Shown in pieces: positions 33,038 through 42,443 of a DNA stretch of 64,000 nucleotides. The stretch lies in assembly GCF_021401085.1 (NCBI RefSeq), contig NZ_JACBFP010000002.1, positions 124,001 through 188,000 of the forward strand, in the 5' to 3' direction. The first letter of the stretch is position 1. Every line of letters begins with the position of its first letter. A program made the position numbers and the translations under genes. The notes beneath the pieces were generated by a model. It searched no databases, was not told where the DNA came from, and worked only from the letters and a program-made list of their open reading frames with translations. The stretch comes from Chryseobacterium sp. R2A-55. GTDB taxonomy: Bacteria; Bacteroidota; Bacteroidia; Flavobacteriales; Weeksellaceae.

Positions 33038-35191
33038 ATGCCAAAAAAATCAAATTTCATATCCCATAAAAACAACCATAAACTTCAGGAAATCGGTCGT
33101 TTAATTATGCGTTTTATGAATGAAAAATCCAGCAAAATATATAACTACAAGCAGATTGCAGAAGGAATCGATTACCGGAATCCGCGCCAAAGAGAACAGG
33201 TCATTCAGGCTTTGCACAAGCTTCGTGCGGAGGACAAAATCAAGGAAGTGGAACAGGGAAAATACATCGTAAACCTTAAGATTGAAGGTACTTTGACCGG
33301 AGTCATCGACTTTAACCAAACCGGAAACGCCTATGTAAAAGTAGAAGGTATGGAAAACGATATCTTTATTCACGCCAAAAACGTGAAACATGCTTTGCAA
33401 GGAGATACGGTGCTGATTGTAACCTATCATTTCAAAGGAAAGAAAATGGAAGGTTCGGTTTTAGAAGTCATTGAAAGGAGTCGCGAAGAATTTGTGGGAA
33501 CTTTTCAGCTTATTAAGCACAAAGATTTCGGTTTCGTGGTAAGCGACAAAAAATACCTCAATACCGATATTTTTATTCCGAAAGGCAAAATGCTCACTGC
33601 CCGAGATGGAGACAAAGTAGTGGTGAAAATGCTGAAATGGGATTCTGATTCCAAAAATCCAGAAGGAGAAATCATTAAAGTTCTGGGTGCTCCCGGTGAA
33701 CACGAAACCGAAATTCACTCCATCCTTGCGGAGTATGGATTGCCTTATAGTTTCCCAGAAGAAGTGGAAAAAGAAGCAGATGAAATCGACAGGAACATTC
33801 ACGATTCAGAAGTTGCTAAACGCCGCGATATGAGAAATGTACTGACCTTCACCATTGATCCTAAAGATGCCAAAGATTTCGATGATGCGCTCTCACTCCA
33901 AAAATTGCCGAATGGAAACTGGGAAATCGGAGTACATATCGCGGATGTTTCGCATTATGTGATTCCCGGAACCCTCCTTGATGACGAAGCCTACAACCGC
34001 GCAAATTCCGTTTATTTGGTGGACAGAGTGGTTCCAATGTTGCCCGAAGTTTTGAGCAATGACGTATGTTCGCTTCGTCCAAATGAAGATAAATACACTT
34101 TTTCTGCCGTTTTTGAATTAGATGACAACGCAAATGTAGTAAACCAATGGTTTGGAAGGACCGTGATCCATTCAAACAGACGTTTTTCCTATGAAGAGGC
34201 ACAGGAAAGAATAGAAACCGGAACCGGGGATCTGACCGAGGAAATACTCACTTTAGACCGTTTAGCAAAGATTTTGCGCAAAGACCGGATTAACAAAGGT
34301 GCGATCACGTTTGATCGAAGTGAAGTGAGATTTAACCTCGATGAGAACAATGAGCCGATTGGAGTTTACTTTAAGATGAGCAAAGATTCCAACCATTTGA
34401 TTGAGGAGTTTATGCTGTTGGCAAACCGGAAGGTTTCGGAGTATATTTCATTGAGTGGAAAAGGCGAACCCACAAACCTGACCTTTATTTACCGGATCCA
34501 CGACGATCCGGATCCGCAAAAATTGGAGGCATTGCGCGATTTTGTCGGCAGTTTTGGTTATCAGCTGAATTTGGCAAATACCAAAAAAGTAGCCGAATCA
34601 TTAAATAAACTGTTGAAAGACGTTCAGGGAAAAGGCGAAGAAAACATGATTGAGACTTTGGCAATGCGCTCCATGAGCAAAGCGATTTATTCCACAGAAC
34701 CTATCGGACATTATGGACTTGGTTTCGAATTTTACACCCATTTTACCTCGCCGATTCGCCGGTATCCTGACCTGATTGCACACCGTCTGTTGCAACATTA
34801 CCTGGATGGTGGAAAATCCGTCAATAAGCAGGAATATGAAGAAAAATGTAAACACTGCAGCAATATGGAGCGACTCGCAGCCGATGCAGAGCGGGATTCC
34901 ATTAAGTTCATGCAGGTGAAGTTCATGGAAAAGCATTTGGGCCAGGAATTTACGGGTGTAATCTCCGGTGTTGCTGAATTTGGTTTCTGGGTTCAAATCC
35001 CCGAAAACGGTGCAGAAGGATTGATCAAATTACGTGATTTAATGGACGATTCCTATATGTATGATGCTAAAAATCATCTTGTTTACGGTACCAGAACGGG
35101 TAATCAATATCAATTAGGTGACGAAGTGAAAATCAAAGTCATGAAAGCAAATCTGGTTCAAAAACAGCTGGACTTTAAGATCGTGAAATAG
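33038..35191 (+). CDS. rnr: Ribonuclease R
   Basis: A 717-residue 3'-5' exoribonuclease. An N-terminal winged-helix region (about 10-85) is followed by cold-shock/OB domains (about 85-230). The RNB catalytic domain contains TIDPKDAKDFDDALSL, whose aspartates bind magnesium, and HYGLGFEFYTHFTSPIRRYPDL. A C-terminal S1 domain (about 630-717) starts GQEFTGVISGVAEFGFWVQ. It degrades structured RNA including rRNA and mRNA fragments. Length fits the RNase R rather than the RNase II family. Confidence 0.96.
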   Translation: MPKKSNFISHKNNHKLQEIGRLIMRFMNEKSSKIYNYKQIAEGIDYRNPRQREQVIQALHKLRAEDKIKEVEQGKYIVNLKIEGTLTGVIDFNQTGNAYVKVEGMENDIFIHAKNVKHALQGDTVLIVTYHFKGKKMEGSVLEVIERSREEFVGTFQLIKHKDFGFVVSDKKYLNTDIFIPKGKMLTARDGDKVVVKMLKWDSDSKNPEGEIIKVLGAPGEHETEIHSILAEYGLPYSFPEEVEKEADEIDRNIHDSEVAKRRDMRNVLTFTIDPKDAKDFDDALSLQKLPNGNWEIGVHIADVSHYVIPGTLLDDEAYNRANSVYLVDRVVPMLPEVLSNDVCSLRPNEDKYTFSAVFELDDNANVVNQWFGRTVIHSNRRFSYEEAQERIETGTGDLTEEILTLDRLAKILRKDRINKGAITFDRSEVRFNLDENNEPIGVYFKMSKDSNHLIEEFMLLANRKVSEYISLSGKGEPTNLTFIYRIHDDPDPQKLEALRDFVGSFGYQLNLANTKKVAESLNKLLKDVQGKGEENMIETLAMRSMSKAIYSTEPIGHYGLGFEFYTHFTSPIRRYPDLIAHRLLQHYLDGGKSVNKQEYEEKCKHCSNMERLAADAERDSIKFMQVKFMEKHLGQEFTGVISGVAEFGFWVQIPENGAEGLIKLRDLMDDSYMYDAKNHLVYGTRTGNQYQLGDEVKIKVMKANLVQKQLDFKIVK

Positions 35192-35242
35192 AAGTTTTCC
35201 CAGAGCGGTACGTTCCGAAATTTCTAAATAAATCTTAAAATG

Positions 35243-35250
35243 TATATTTG
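35243..35250 (+). promoter_or_regulatory. Bacteroidota -7 promoter element (TATATTTG)
   Basis: TATATTTGTG lies 51 bp upstream of the LysE-type gene. Confidence 0.5.
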
Positions 35251-35301
35251 TGCGGAGCAAAAAGAAGTCTTCGCTCAGTATACGTTAAGAATTTTTGAAA
35301 T

Positions 35302-35985
35302 ATGCTTGAACTTATATTCTCTTCGGTGGGTTTGGGAATTATGTTGAGTCTGGTTTTCATCGGACCCATTTTTTTCCTCCTGATCGAAACCAGTTTTTCT
35401 CGCGGTCCAAAACATGCATTAGCACTTGATTTAGGAGTGGTTGTAGCCGATATAATATGTATAGCCGCTTCCTATTTTGCCAGCGCTGATCTGGTGGAAA
35501 TTATAGACAAACACCCCGGATTTTACCGAATAACTGCATTTATTGTCTTTATTTACGCACTTTATATGATGGTTTCTCGCACGAAAATGCACCTGCACGG
35601 TGAGGAAAAAATCATCAACCAAAATTATGGCAGAACGTTCCTGAACGGCTTTTTATTTAATATTCTGAACATTGGTGTGGTTCTTTTTTGGTTGGTGACC
35701 GTGGTCTCTGTGAGAAACGCTTATCCTGATATCAGAGATTTTCTACTCTATATGGGATTGGTTGTAGGGACTTATTTACTCATTGATTTCCTGAAAATTT
35801 CACTTGCAAAACAATTCCACGATAAACTCAACCAACGCCTTGCAAACACTATTAGAAGAGGAGTTGGGTTTATTTTGGTAGCCTTCAGCATCTTTATTTT
35901 TCTTCAAAGTTTCAAAAAATTTAACCAATTTGACAAGAAATTGGAGCAGGCCGAAAAGACCGAACAAAAACAAGTTCACAAATGA
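35302..35985 (+). CDS. LysE/RhtB-family exporter
   Basis: The 227-residue protein has six hydrophobic helices and a charged C-terminal tail (KLEQAEKTEQKQ). The first helix and loop contain GLGIMLSLVFIGPIFFLLIETSFSRGPKHALALDLG, the LysE-family N-terminal signature with the conserved Gly-Pro. It is predicted to export an amino acid or related small molecule from the cytoplasm; the substrate cannot be told from sequence. Its TGA overlaps the ATG of the LD-carboxypeptidase (ATGA), which suggests coupling and possibly a shared role in handling murein-derived amino acids. Confidence 0.85.
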   Translation: MLELIFSSVGLGIMLSLVFIGPIFFLLIETSFSRGPKHALALDLGVVVADIICIAASYFASADLVEIIDKHPGFYRITAFIVFIYALYMMVSRTKMHLHGEEKIINQNYGRTFLNGFLFNILNIGVVLFWLVTVVSVRNAYPDIRDFLLYMGLVVGTYLLIDFLKISLAKQFHDKLNQRLANTIRRGVGFILVAFSIFIFLQSFKKFNQFDKKLEQAEKTEQKQVHK

Positions 35986-36911
35986 TCCCTATATTTCCAA
36001 AATCATTAAAAAAAGGTGACCGGATTGCAATCATTTCTCCAGCAGGAGCAGTGGAAGAATCTCAATTGCAGAAAGGTTTGGAGATTATTAAAGCTAATGG
36101 ATTTGAACCGGTGCTCGGAAAAAACCTCTATACGAAATTTGCAAACGGGTACCAGTATGCCGGAACCGAAAAAGAAAGGATTTCAGATTTGAACTGGGCT
36201 TTAAATAATGATGAAGTTTCCGCAATTTGGGCTTCGAGAGGGGGTTACGGTTGTCAGCATTTGCTCAGACATTTGAAGCTTTCAAAGTTTAAAAAAGACC
36301 CGAAATGGTATATTGGATATTCGGACAACACGGTCATTCAAAGTTTTTTGCTGAAAAATGGATTTGCCTCGATTCATGGACAAACCATTAAAACTTCAAG
36401 TTTCGGGGTATCCGATGAAAGTTATGGTTTGACTTTCGATATTCTAAAGGGAAAACTTCCGAAATATACCATTGAGAAAAACGAATTCAGCAGAAATGGA
36501 AAAGCTGAAGGTGAATTGATTGGCGGAAATCTAGCGCTGATTTATGCACTTTTGGGAACTCCCTACTCCTTTAATTTTAATGACAGAATCCTTTTTATTG
36601 AAGATATCGGTGAGCATTTTTATGCTTTAGACCGAATGTTGATGTCGCTTGATTTGGCTGGTGTTTTCCGAAAAATTAAGGGACTCATTATCGGTGGAAT
36701 GACCAATATGGGCGACCAAAAAGACAACAAAAACTACGAAGACAGTTTTGATGGGTTTGCTTATAAAATTATTTTCGAGCGGATCGCGAAATATGATTTT
36801 CCAGCCGTTTTCGGGTTTCCGAATGGACATATTTATGACAACCGACCGCTGATTTTAGGTGCTCAGGTCAAGATTGAGGTGGAGAAAAAGCAAAAAATTA
36901 CCTTCGGGTGA
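35982..36911 (+). CDS. LD-carboxypeptidase (peptidase S66)
   Basis: The 309-residue cytosolic enzyme of the LdcA family removes the terminal D-Ala from murein tetrapeptides during recycling. The catalytic Ser is in WYIGYSDNTV (about 108-117). GELIGGNLALIYALLGTPY and FIEDIGEHFYALDRML follow, and the catalytic His is in GFPNGHIYDNRPLILGA. No signal peptide, as expected for a recycling enzyme. Coupled by a 4-nt overlap to the exporter upstream. Confidence 0.92.
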   Translation: MIPIFPKSLKKGDRIAIISPAGAVEESQLQKGLEIIKANGFEPVLGKNLYTKFANGYQYAGTEKERISDLNWALNNDEVSAIWASRGGYGCQHLLRHLKLSKFKKDPKWYIGYSDNTVIQSFLLKNGFASIHGQTIKTSSFGVSDESYGLTFDILKGKLPKYTIEKNEFSRNGKAEGELIGGNLALIYALLGTPYSFNFNDRILFIEDIGEHFYALDRMLMSLDLAGVFRKIKGLIIGGMTNMGDQKDNKNYEDSFDGFAYKIIFERIAKYDFPAVFGFPNGHIYDNRPLILGAQVKIEVEKKQKITFG

Positions 36912-37028
36912 AATCGTAGAGATTTCTCCTTTTTCGGAGTAATAAAACGCTTTTTTTTAACCTTGAAATACTAAAAAGAATATAGGAAAGCAATCATTGC
37001 AACCTGCATCCATTTGCAACAAGTAATT

Positions 37029-37400
37029 ATGGCTGAACACAACGATTTCGGGAAATTAGCGGAAGATTTAGCCGCAGATTTTTTAGCCAAAAAAGGACAT
37101 GGAATTTTGGCGAGAAACTTCCGTTTCGAACGGTTGGAAATCGATATTGTCTCAGAGTATGAGGATTTGATCGTGGTGACAGAAGTGAAAGCAAGAAGTT
37201 ATGATACCCTCATAGAACCACAGGAAGCTGTGACCAAAAAGAAAATCAAATCCATCATCACCTGCGCCGATTTTTTCATGAGCGAAAATGAAATCGACAA
37301 AGAAGTAAGGTTTGATATTATTACTGTACTTCCCGATAAATCTGGCGTTTTACAAATCATGCATATTGAAGATGCCTTCCAGGTTTTTGACGGGGGATAA
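37029..37400 (+). CDS. YraN-family protein (UPF0102, endonuclease-like fold)
   Basis: From MAEHNDFGKLAEDLAADFL the product is 123 residues; a TTG five codons upstream is possible. The family motif FGKLAEDLAADFLAKKGH and the nuclease-like core EIDIVSEYEDLIVVTEVKAR (Asp, Glu-x-Lys) place it in the UPF0102/YraN group of the restriction-endonuclease fold. The biological role of the family is not established. It is followed after about 30 bp by an SDR gene. Confidence 0.9.
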   Translation: MAEHNDFGKLAEDLAADFLAKKGHGILARNFRFERLEIDIVSEYEDLIVVTEVKARSYDTLIEPQEAVTKKKIKSIITCADFFMSENEIDKEVRFDIITVLPDKSGVLQIMHIEDAFQVFDGG

Positions 37401-37431
37401 ATTACCAAATTAATGTATTTCTAAAATTAAA

Positions 37432-38184
37432 ATGAAAACAGCACTCATCACCGGTGCCACTTCCGGAATCGGAAGAGCCACCGCAGAATTACTCGCAAAG
37501 CAAGGATACAGAATCATTATTTGCGGCCGAAGAAATGAAGCTTTGGAACAGCTGAAAAAAGAAACTTCACCGTTCAGCGAAACTTTCAGTTTAAACTTCG
37601 ACGTCAGAAATCTTTCGGAGGTTGAAAATGCCATCAACTCCCTTCCCGAAAACTGGAAAAACATTGATGTCCTCATCAACAATGCTGGAAACGCACATGG
37701 TTTGGAACCGCTAAGCGAGGGTAAAACAGACGATTGGGACACCATGATCGATGGAAATGTAAAAGGATTGCTCTATGTTTCCAAAATGATTATACCCGGA
37801 ATGAAGGAAAGAAAATCCGGACATATCGTCAATATTTCTTCAGTCGCAGCAAGACAAACCTATCCGAACGGAGTGGTTTACTGCGCTTCCAAACGTGCAG
37901 TGGATGTAATTTCTGAGGGAATGAGACTGGAACTCACAGAATTTGGAATCAAAGTCACCAACATTCAACCCGGAGCAGTGGAAACAGACTTTTCGAAAAT
38001 TCGGTTTAAAGGTGATGAAGAGAAGGCTAAAACTGTTTATGCGGGTTACGAAGCCCTAAAAGCTGGAGATATCGCAGATGCAATCGCTTATTGTGTGAAT
38101 GCGCCGAAACACGTCACAATTTCTGACCTCACGATTTATCCAAGTGCACAAAGCGAACCCAGAACCATTCACCGGTCCATATGA
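37432..38184 (+). CDS. Short-chain dehydrogenase/reductase (YdfG-like)
   Basis: The 250-residue NAD(P)-dependent oxidoreductase begins KTALITGATSGIGRATAELL. It has the nucleotide motif GATSGIG, NNAGNAHG, catalytic Ser in NISSVAARQ and YCASK, and the PGAVETDFS motif. The Gly-Arg-Arg after beta-2 (CGRRNEAL) favours NADP. Sequence resembles YdfG-type 3-hydroxy acid dehydrogenases; the true substrate is open. Confidence 0.9.
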   Translation: MKTALITGATSGIGRATAELLAKQGYRIIICGRRNEALEQLKKETSPFSETFSLNFDVRNLSEVENAINSLPENWKNIDVLINNAGNAHGLEPLSEGKTDDWDTMIDGNVKGLLYVSKMIIPGMKERKSGHIVNISSVAARQTYPNGVVYCASKRAVDVISEGMRLELTEFGIKVTNIQPGAVETDFSKIRFKGDEEKAKTVYAGYEALKAGDIADAIAYCVNAPKHVTISDLTIYPSAQSEPRTIHRSI

Positions 38185-38276
38185 TGATTATTTGGTTAGA
38201 TGATGTGCTGATGTTGAAACTTTCAAAAGAGCAGATTTCTCACCACCTTTGATGACTCGAAATGATTTTCATACTA

Positions 38277-38333
38277 TTTTCGGGTGGTTTTTTGTGGCAG
38301 CGAAGCCGCGAAAAACCCACAGAATACCGAAAA
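38277..38333. repeat. Long imperfect hairpin in the SDR-tsaB gap
   Basis: The outer stem TTTTCGG/CCGAAAA (38277-38283 with 38327-38333) encloses an inner stem of about 15 bp. There GTGG-TTTTTT-GTGGC pairs with GCCGC-GAAAAA-CCCAC, with two G-T pairs, one bulged C and a six-base AGCGAA loop. No T-run follows on either strand, so it is not a simple terminator. The gap 38185-38471 has no credible gene. Confidence 0.5.
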
Positions 38334-38401
38334 ACAAAGGTCATTGTAAACGAAGAAGGTAATCTTTTTAGTTAAATCGTGATTCACGTTCAAACAGAAC
38401 T

Positions 38402-38409
38402 TATCTTTG
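38402..38409 (+). promoter_or_regulatory. Bacteroidota -7 promoter element for tsaB (TATCTTTG)
   Basis: TATCTTTGC lies 62 bp upstream of the tsaB ATG. Confidence 0.55.
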
Positions 38410-38471
38410 CAAAATCTAAATAAATCGTTCATTATCACATTTGTATAATAACCCATTATTACATCAAAAAA

Positions 38472-39152
38472 ATGAAAATCCTCCACCTGGAAACCTCTTC
38501 AAAAAACTGTTCAGTCGCTATTTCAGACGGTGAAAAACTCCTGTGTCTTTGCGAAGAAGTTTCAGAAAATTATAAACAGAGTGAATCGCTGCACACCTTT
38601 GTGAAGTGGGCGTTGGAAGGCGCAGAAATTACATTGGGAGATTTGGATGCCGTTTCGGTCGGAAAAGGACCGGGCTCTTACACCGGACTTCGAATTGGAG
38701 CTGCTTCCGCAAAAGGGTTTTGCTATGGACTGAACATTCCGATGATAGCTGTGAATTCCTTGGAAACGATGGTTGAACCGTTTTTAAACCAAAATTATGA
38801 CTTGATCATTCCATTGATTGATGCTAGAAGAATGGAGGTTTATTGTGCCGTTTTTGATGGAATTACAGGTGAAATGATCGCAGAAACCGAAGCGAAGATT
38901 TTAGATGAAAATTCGTTCCAGGAATTTGTGGATAAAAAAATCATTTTTATCGGCGATGGTGCAAAAAAAGCGAAAGATGTTTTCAATTTGGAGCGAGCCG
39001 AATTTAAAGAGGACGTTTTTCCTTCGGCAAAATATTTAATCAGGCAATCGGTGGAAAAATTTAATCAAAAGGATTTTGAAGATGTTGCGTATTTTGAGCC
39101 GTTTTATCTAAAGGATTTTCAGGGAGTTAAGAAAAAGAAAAGCGAAGAATAA
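38472..39152 (+). CDS. tsaB: tRNA threonylcarbamoyladenosine biosynthesis protein TsaB
   Basis: A 226-residue ASKHA-fold protein, partner of TsaD and TsaE in making t6A37 of ANN-decoding tRNAs. It opens ILHLETSSKNCSVAIS and has the signature VGKGPGSYTGLRIGAASAKG, then NSLETMVEP and IDARRMEVYCAVF. Length matches the family. The product acts in the cytosol. Transcribed from its own promoter; its stop codon lies inside the terminator loop shared with sprE. Confidence 0.94.
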   Translation: MKILHLETSSKNCSVAISDGEKLLCLCEEVSENYKQSESLHTFVKWALEGAEITLGDLDAVSVGKGPGSYTGLRIGAASAKGFCYGLNIPMIAVNSLETMVEPFLNQNYDLIIPLIDARRMEVYCAVFDGITGEMIAETEAKILDENSFQEFVDKKIIFIGDGAKKAKDVFNLERAEFKEDVFPSAKYLIRQSVEKFNQKDFEDVAYFEPFYLKDFQGVKKKKSEE

Positions 39153-39164
39153 TCTTCGCTTTTT
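39141..39164. terminator. Bidirectional terminator overlapping the tsaB stop
   Basis: AGCGAAGA pairs with TCTTCGCT around an ATAA loop that contains the tsaB stop codon. TTTTTC follows on the plus strand and a TTTTC/TTTTT-rich tract on the minus strand. It serves two convergent genes. Confidence 0.75.
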
Positions 39165-39166
39165 CA

Positions 39167-41680
39167 TTATTGCCTTTTGGGTTCGACTTTTAGTTTTTGA
39201 TTTTCAAGTTGCTGAACATTCTGTGGAATATTTGCGCCCGGAGCTCCTGGTCCTGTGGACATTTGTCCTGGGTTCTCCGCTCTTGGATTATTCCTTACCG
39301 GTTCAGATTCGGGTTTTGCTAGCGGCAATGAATTTTCTTTGATCATATTTCCTTTTTCATCTGTTTTTTGCAGTTCCAGTTCGCTTTTCAGGTATTTCAA
39401 CATTTCTTTTGCTTTTTCGCCTTCGGGCGTTTTGGCGTAATTCAGGGCGATTTGTTCCAATTGCAGAATCATGATTTCCTTTCCAGCCGTTTTTCCGGTA
39501 TTGAATGCATTGAGCAAAGCAAATTTTGGAACCAGCGCATCATTTGGATATTTGCCCAAAGAGTTTTCTATCGAGGCTTTACTTTCGTCATATTTTTCGG
39601 CGGCATAAAGGTCATAAGCTTCGGAATACGCTTTTTCAACTTCAGGTGCGGATGCAGAAAACTTTGTGTTTTTAGGGTTTTTTACAAATTCTGCGTAAGA
39701 AGTATAAGGAAAATCCGTCAAAATTTTCTGTTTTGCCCGTTCTGCAGCACTCGGATTTTTTTCATAATTCATCACGAAAATCTGATACAGTGCGGGAAGT
39801 TCCACCTCTTCCACAGGTTTGTTGTCCACCAAATCGTATAGCGTTTTTGTAGCGAGTGGCGTGTCGGAAAAAAAGGCATCATACATTCTTCCCAATCCCA
39901 GACTTGCCGTGTCACGTGCTTTTTTCAGAGCCAAAATTTCGTCGGCATCGGTCGGTATTTTTTCAATATAGAAACTGGGCTCAAGTCTTCGCGGATCCGG
40001 AGCAGATGCAATGCCCATCGCTTCGTTTTTTAGGTCTTCGATGGAGGTAGTTCGGGCAGAAGTTCTCCAATTATCACCTAGAGAACGATTCCCCCAGATT
40101 TGTTTAAAAGTGGATTCCCCTTTGGAGACGGTGCTCATATTTGAAAAATAAAAACCGCCCTTCCCGGAATCACCAAAATCCTGAAAACCACCATTATTTC
40201 CCGCAAAAATAGAATTTGCGCCATAATCTCCGGTGTCAAAACCCTTATTTCTTTCGGCTTGTTTTCGGATCAGTTCCTCTCTCGCCTCTTTTTCTTTGAT
40301 TCGATCGATGACCTTGGTAAAATAGGCGATTCTTTCGTTCTCAGGCATTTTGGTCAATGCGATGATGCTGTCATTTTTCTTGACCAGGAAATAATTGGCA
40401 GAAACCTGCTTGATGTTCTTAGACTGCTCTTCCAACAAGATTTTAGTTGGTTCATACGTCATCACTGATAGCGCGGAATCGTAGTAAGCACCTGCTGCCA
40501 GGTAATCACTTTTTTCAAAATGGCCTTTTCCGATTTCAAAATAATCCAGCCCGCGAATTTGGGGATCAGACATTTTTTCTTTCAGTGATTGGGCAAAATA
40601 TTCCTGCGCCTCCTCTTTCTTTCCGGCTTTATTCGCCATTAAACCTAAAGCATAAAGAAATTCGTTTTTGCGGGACGCATATGTTCCTTTTTTGCCAATT
40701 TTTTCCAGATATGCTTTTGCGCCTTCATAATCATCCCCTTTGCCATTGAAGGTTTTTGCAATTTCAATTTGGGATTTCACCTCGAATTCGAAATCGTTTG
40801 CGTTTTTGTATGCACTCACGAAACTTTCTCTTGCTTCTTCACTTCTTCCCAGATTATTCAGGATTTGACCTCTCAGAAATGCGATTCTGCTTCGCAATTT
40901 CCGGTTTTTATTTAAGGCATAAGCGTTTGAAAGTTCATCCACCGCCTGATCTTTTTTCCCGGACTGAAGCAGCATTTCAGAATAATAAATGCTAAGAAGT
41001 TTTTGGTAATCTTTCTTGATTTTATCTCCTTTCAATTCCGCGAAAACTTCACCGGAACGAGAAAAATCACCCATTTTGGAATAAGCGAGTCCCTGATAAA
41101 TCTTTGCCAAAGGAATTCTTTTATCTTTCGGCATGTTGTTGAAGATATAATTTAATCCGTCCAGTGCTTCCAGCACTTTTCCGCGGTAAAGTCTTGATTG
41201 AGCCAACAAAATATTGGCATCAAACATGGCTTTATTTTTTTCTACCCCACCTTTCATCACAGAATATTTTGCGATGGCTTTCAAGGCTTTCGCCTCTGAA
41301 ATTTCCAGAATAGTGGCTCCGGTTTTATTGCCCGGATTATCTGTCGGTCGCATTCCGCTTCCCGGAACTCCAGGACCAGACGAACCAAAACTCCCCGCAC
41401 CTCCCGGACGAGCTTCACTCCCGAAACTCCCGCTAGAACCCAAATCACTTCCCAGCGGTTGATCTTCATAAGTCAACAGCGGAATATAGGGATCGTAGAA
41501 ATTATCTTTATGCGATTTGTCCCGATTTTTAAATTCAGTCTGCAAGGCATCTTTGCTGTTAAAAAGCGTATTGTAATACGTGAAAAATCCTTTTAGAAAT
41601 GTAGATTTATTTGCCTTTTTCCTGGAGGAACAGGAACTTAGAACAGTAAATGCCAAAAGGAAAAATATAGCTTTTTTCAT
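39167..41680 (-). CDS. sprE: SprE/PorW-type gliding motility and type IX secretion lipoprotein
   Basis: The 837-residue product begins with a lipoprotein signal (LLAFTVLSSCSSRK, Cys about 17), then the conserved FFTYYNTLFNSKDALQTEF and KDNFYDPYIPL. A Gly/Ser/Pro-rich low-complexity stretch fills about residues 75-120. A long run of TPR-like helices follows (about 130-420, such as GRSEEARESFVSAYKNA and AGKKEEAQEYFAQSLKEK), with FYFSNMSTVSKGESTFKQIWG-type core and more TPRs to about 780. The tail is Pro/Asn-rich. This matches SprE/PorW, a periplasmic lipoprotein of the type IX secretion machinery. Other T9SS genes are not in the window. Confidence 0.88.
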   Translation of the reverse strand: MKKAIFFLLAFTVLSSCSSRKKANKSTFLKGFFTYYNTLFNSKDALQTEFKNRDKSHKDNFYDPYIPLLTYEDQPLGSDLGSSGSFGSEARPGGAGSFGSSGPGVPGSGMRPTDNPGNKTGATILEISEAKALKAIAKYSVMKGGVEKNKAMFDANILLAQSRLYRGKVLEALDGLNYIFNNMPKDKRIPLAKIYQGLAYSKMGDFSRSGEVFAELKGDKIKKDYQKLLSIYYSEMLLQSGKKDQAVDELSNAYALNKNRKLRSRIAFLRGQILNNLGRSEEARESFVSAYKNANDFEFEVKSQIEIAKTFNGKGDDYEGAKAYLEKIGKKGTYASRKNEFLYALGLMANKAGKKEEAQEYFAQSLKEKMSDPQIRGLDYFEIGKGHFEKSDYLAAGAYYDSALSVMTYEPTKILLEEQSKNIKQVSANYFLVKKNDSIIALTKMPENERIAYFTKVIDRIKEKEAREELIRKQAERNKGFDTGDYGANSIFAGNNGGFQDFGDSGKGGFYFSNMSTVSKGESTFKQIWGNRSLGDNWRTSARTTSIEDLKNEAMGIASAPDPRRLEPSFYIEKIPTDADEILALKKARDTASLGLGRMYDAFFSDTPLATKTLYDLVDNKPVEEVELPALYQIFVMNYEKNPSAAERAKQKILTDFPYTSYAEFVKNPKNTKFSASAPEVEKAYSEAYDLYAAEKYDESKASIENSLGKYPNDALVPKFALLNAFNTGKTAGKEIMILQLEQIALNYAKTPEGEKAKEMLKYLKSELELQKTDEKGNMIKENSLPLAKPESEPVRNNPRAENPGQMSTGPGAPGANIPQNVQQLENQKLKVEPKRQ

Positions 41681-41772
41681 TATTCAAATATAACTTTCAA
41701 ATCTGCATTTTATTGTAAGACCGATTTGATTATTTTCCGTAAAAATAATGATTTTTTGAATTGGAAGCAGAC

Positions 41773-42330
41773 TTATTCCAAATCTTTTAAAATTGCGTAA
41801 ACCAGATGGGTCGGCAAACCCATGATGGTGTAAAAGCTTCCGCTGATGTTCCTGATCTTTGCCATGCCCAACCATTCCTGAATTCCGTAAGCTCCCGCTT
41901 TGTCAAATGGCTGGAAATTTTTAATATAAAATTCAGATTCCAAGATACTTATGGGTTCGAATTCCACTTTTGCCACATCTGTCTTGGTGATGGTTTTATT
42001 TAAAGTCCTGATCGTGATTCCGGTAAAAACTTCGTGCATTTTCCCCGAAAGTTTTTGCAGCATCTCGGTGGCGTCTTCTAAATTTTCGGGTTTCCCCAAA
42101 ATCTTATGATCAATGGCGACTACCGTATCGGCAGTGATTAAAACTTCCCCCTCTTCCAATTTTCTAAAAGAATTTGCCTTTAATTCTGAAAGGTATTCCG
42201 CCACTTTTTCTGTGGCGAGATCATCAGGATAAACTTCGTCGCAATCCACGGACACAACTTCAAAATCAAAACCTAGACTTTGAAGCAATTCTTTTCGTCT
42301 TGGCGAATTGGAGGCAAGTAAAATTTTCAT
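41773..42330 (-). CDS. maf: Maf-family nucleotide pyrophosphatase
   Basis: From MKILLASNSPRRKELLQSLG the product is 185 residues; an ATG ten codons upstream is rejected because the family starts here. LASNSPRRKELL, ADTVVAIDHKILGKP and KAGAYGIQ motifs are all present. Maf proteins hydrolyse dTTP, UTP or modified pyrimidine nucleotides, acting in housekeeping or septum-related control. Ends about 90 bp before the sprE start on the same strand. Confidence 0.93.
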   Translation of the reverse strand: MKILLASNSPRRKELLQSLGFDFEVVSVDCDEVYPDDLATEKVAEYLSELKANSFRKLEEGEVLITADTVVAIDHKILGKPENLEDATEMLQKLSGKMHEVFTGITIRTLNKTITKTDVAKVEFEPISILESEFYIKNFQPFDKAGAYGIQEWLGMAKIRNISGSFYTIMGLPTHLVYAILKDLE

Positions 42331-42443
42331 AATTGATTTAATGGATTGAGAAAAGAGCAAAGAGGATAAACCTGCTGTTTTCTGGTTGAAGGCAGGGTTT
42401 TTTGAAAAGGATTGTTTTTAAGACTGTACCCATCTGAAATATG

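Noticed and set aside
36912-36950. Short GAAATC/GATTTC hairpin after the LD-carboxypeptidase
   Set aside because: A six-base stem with a broken T-run is too weak to call a terminator.
42361-42420. Hairpin between maf and kdsC
   Set aside because: The arms AACCTGC and GCAGGGTT pair imperfectly and the T-run is on the wrong strand for both flanking genes.
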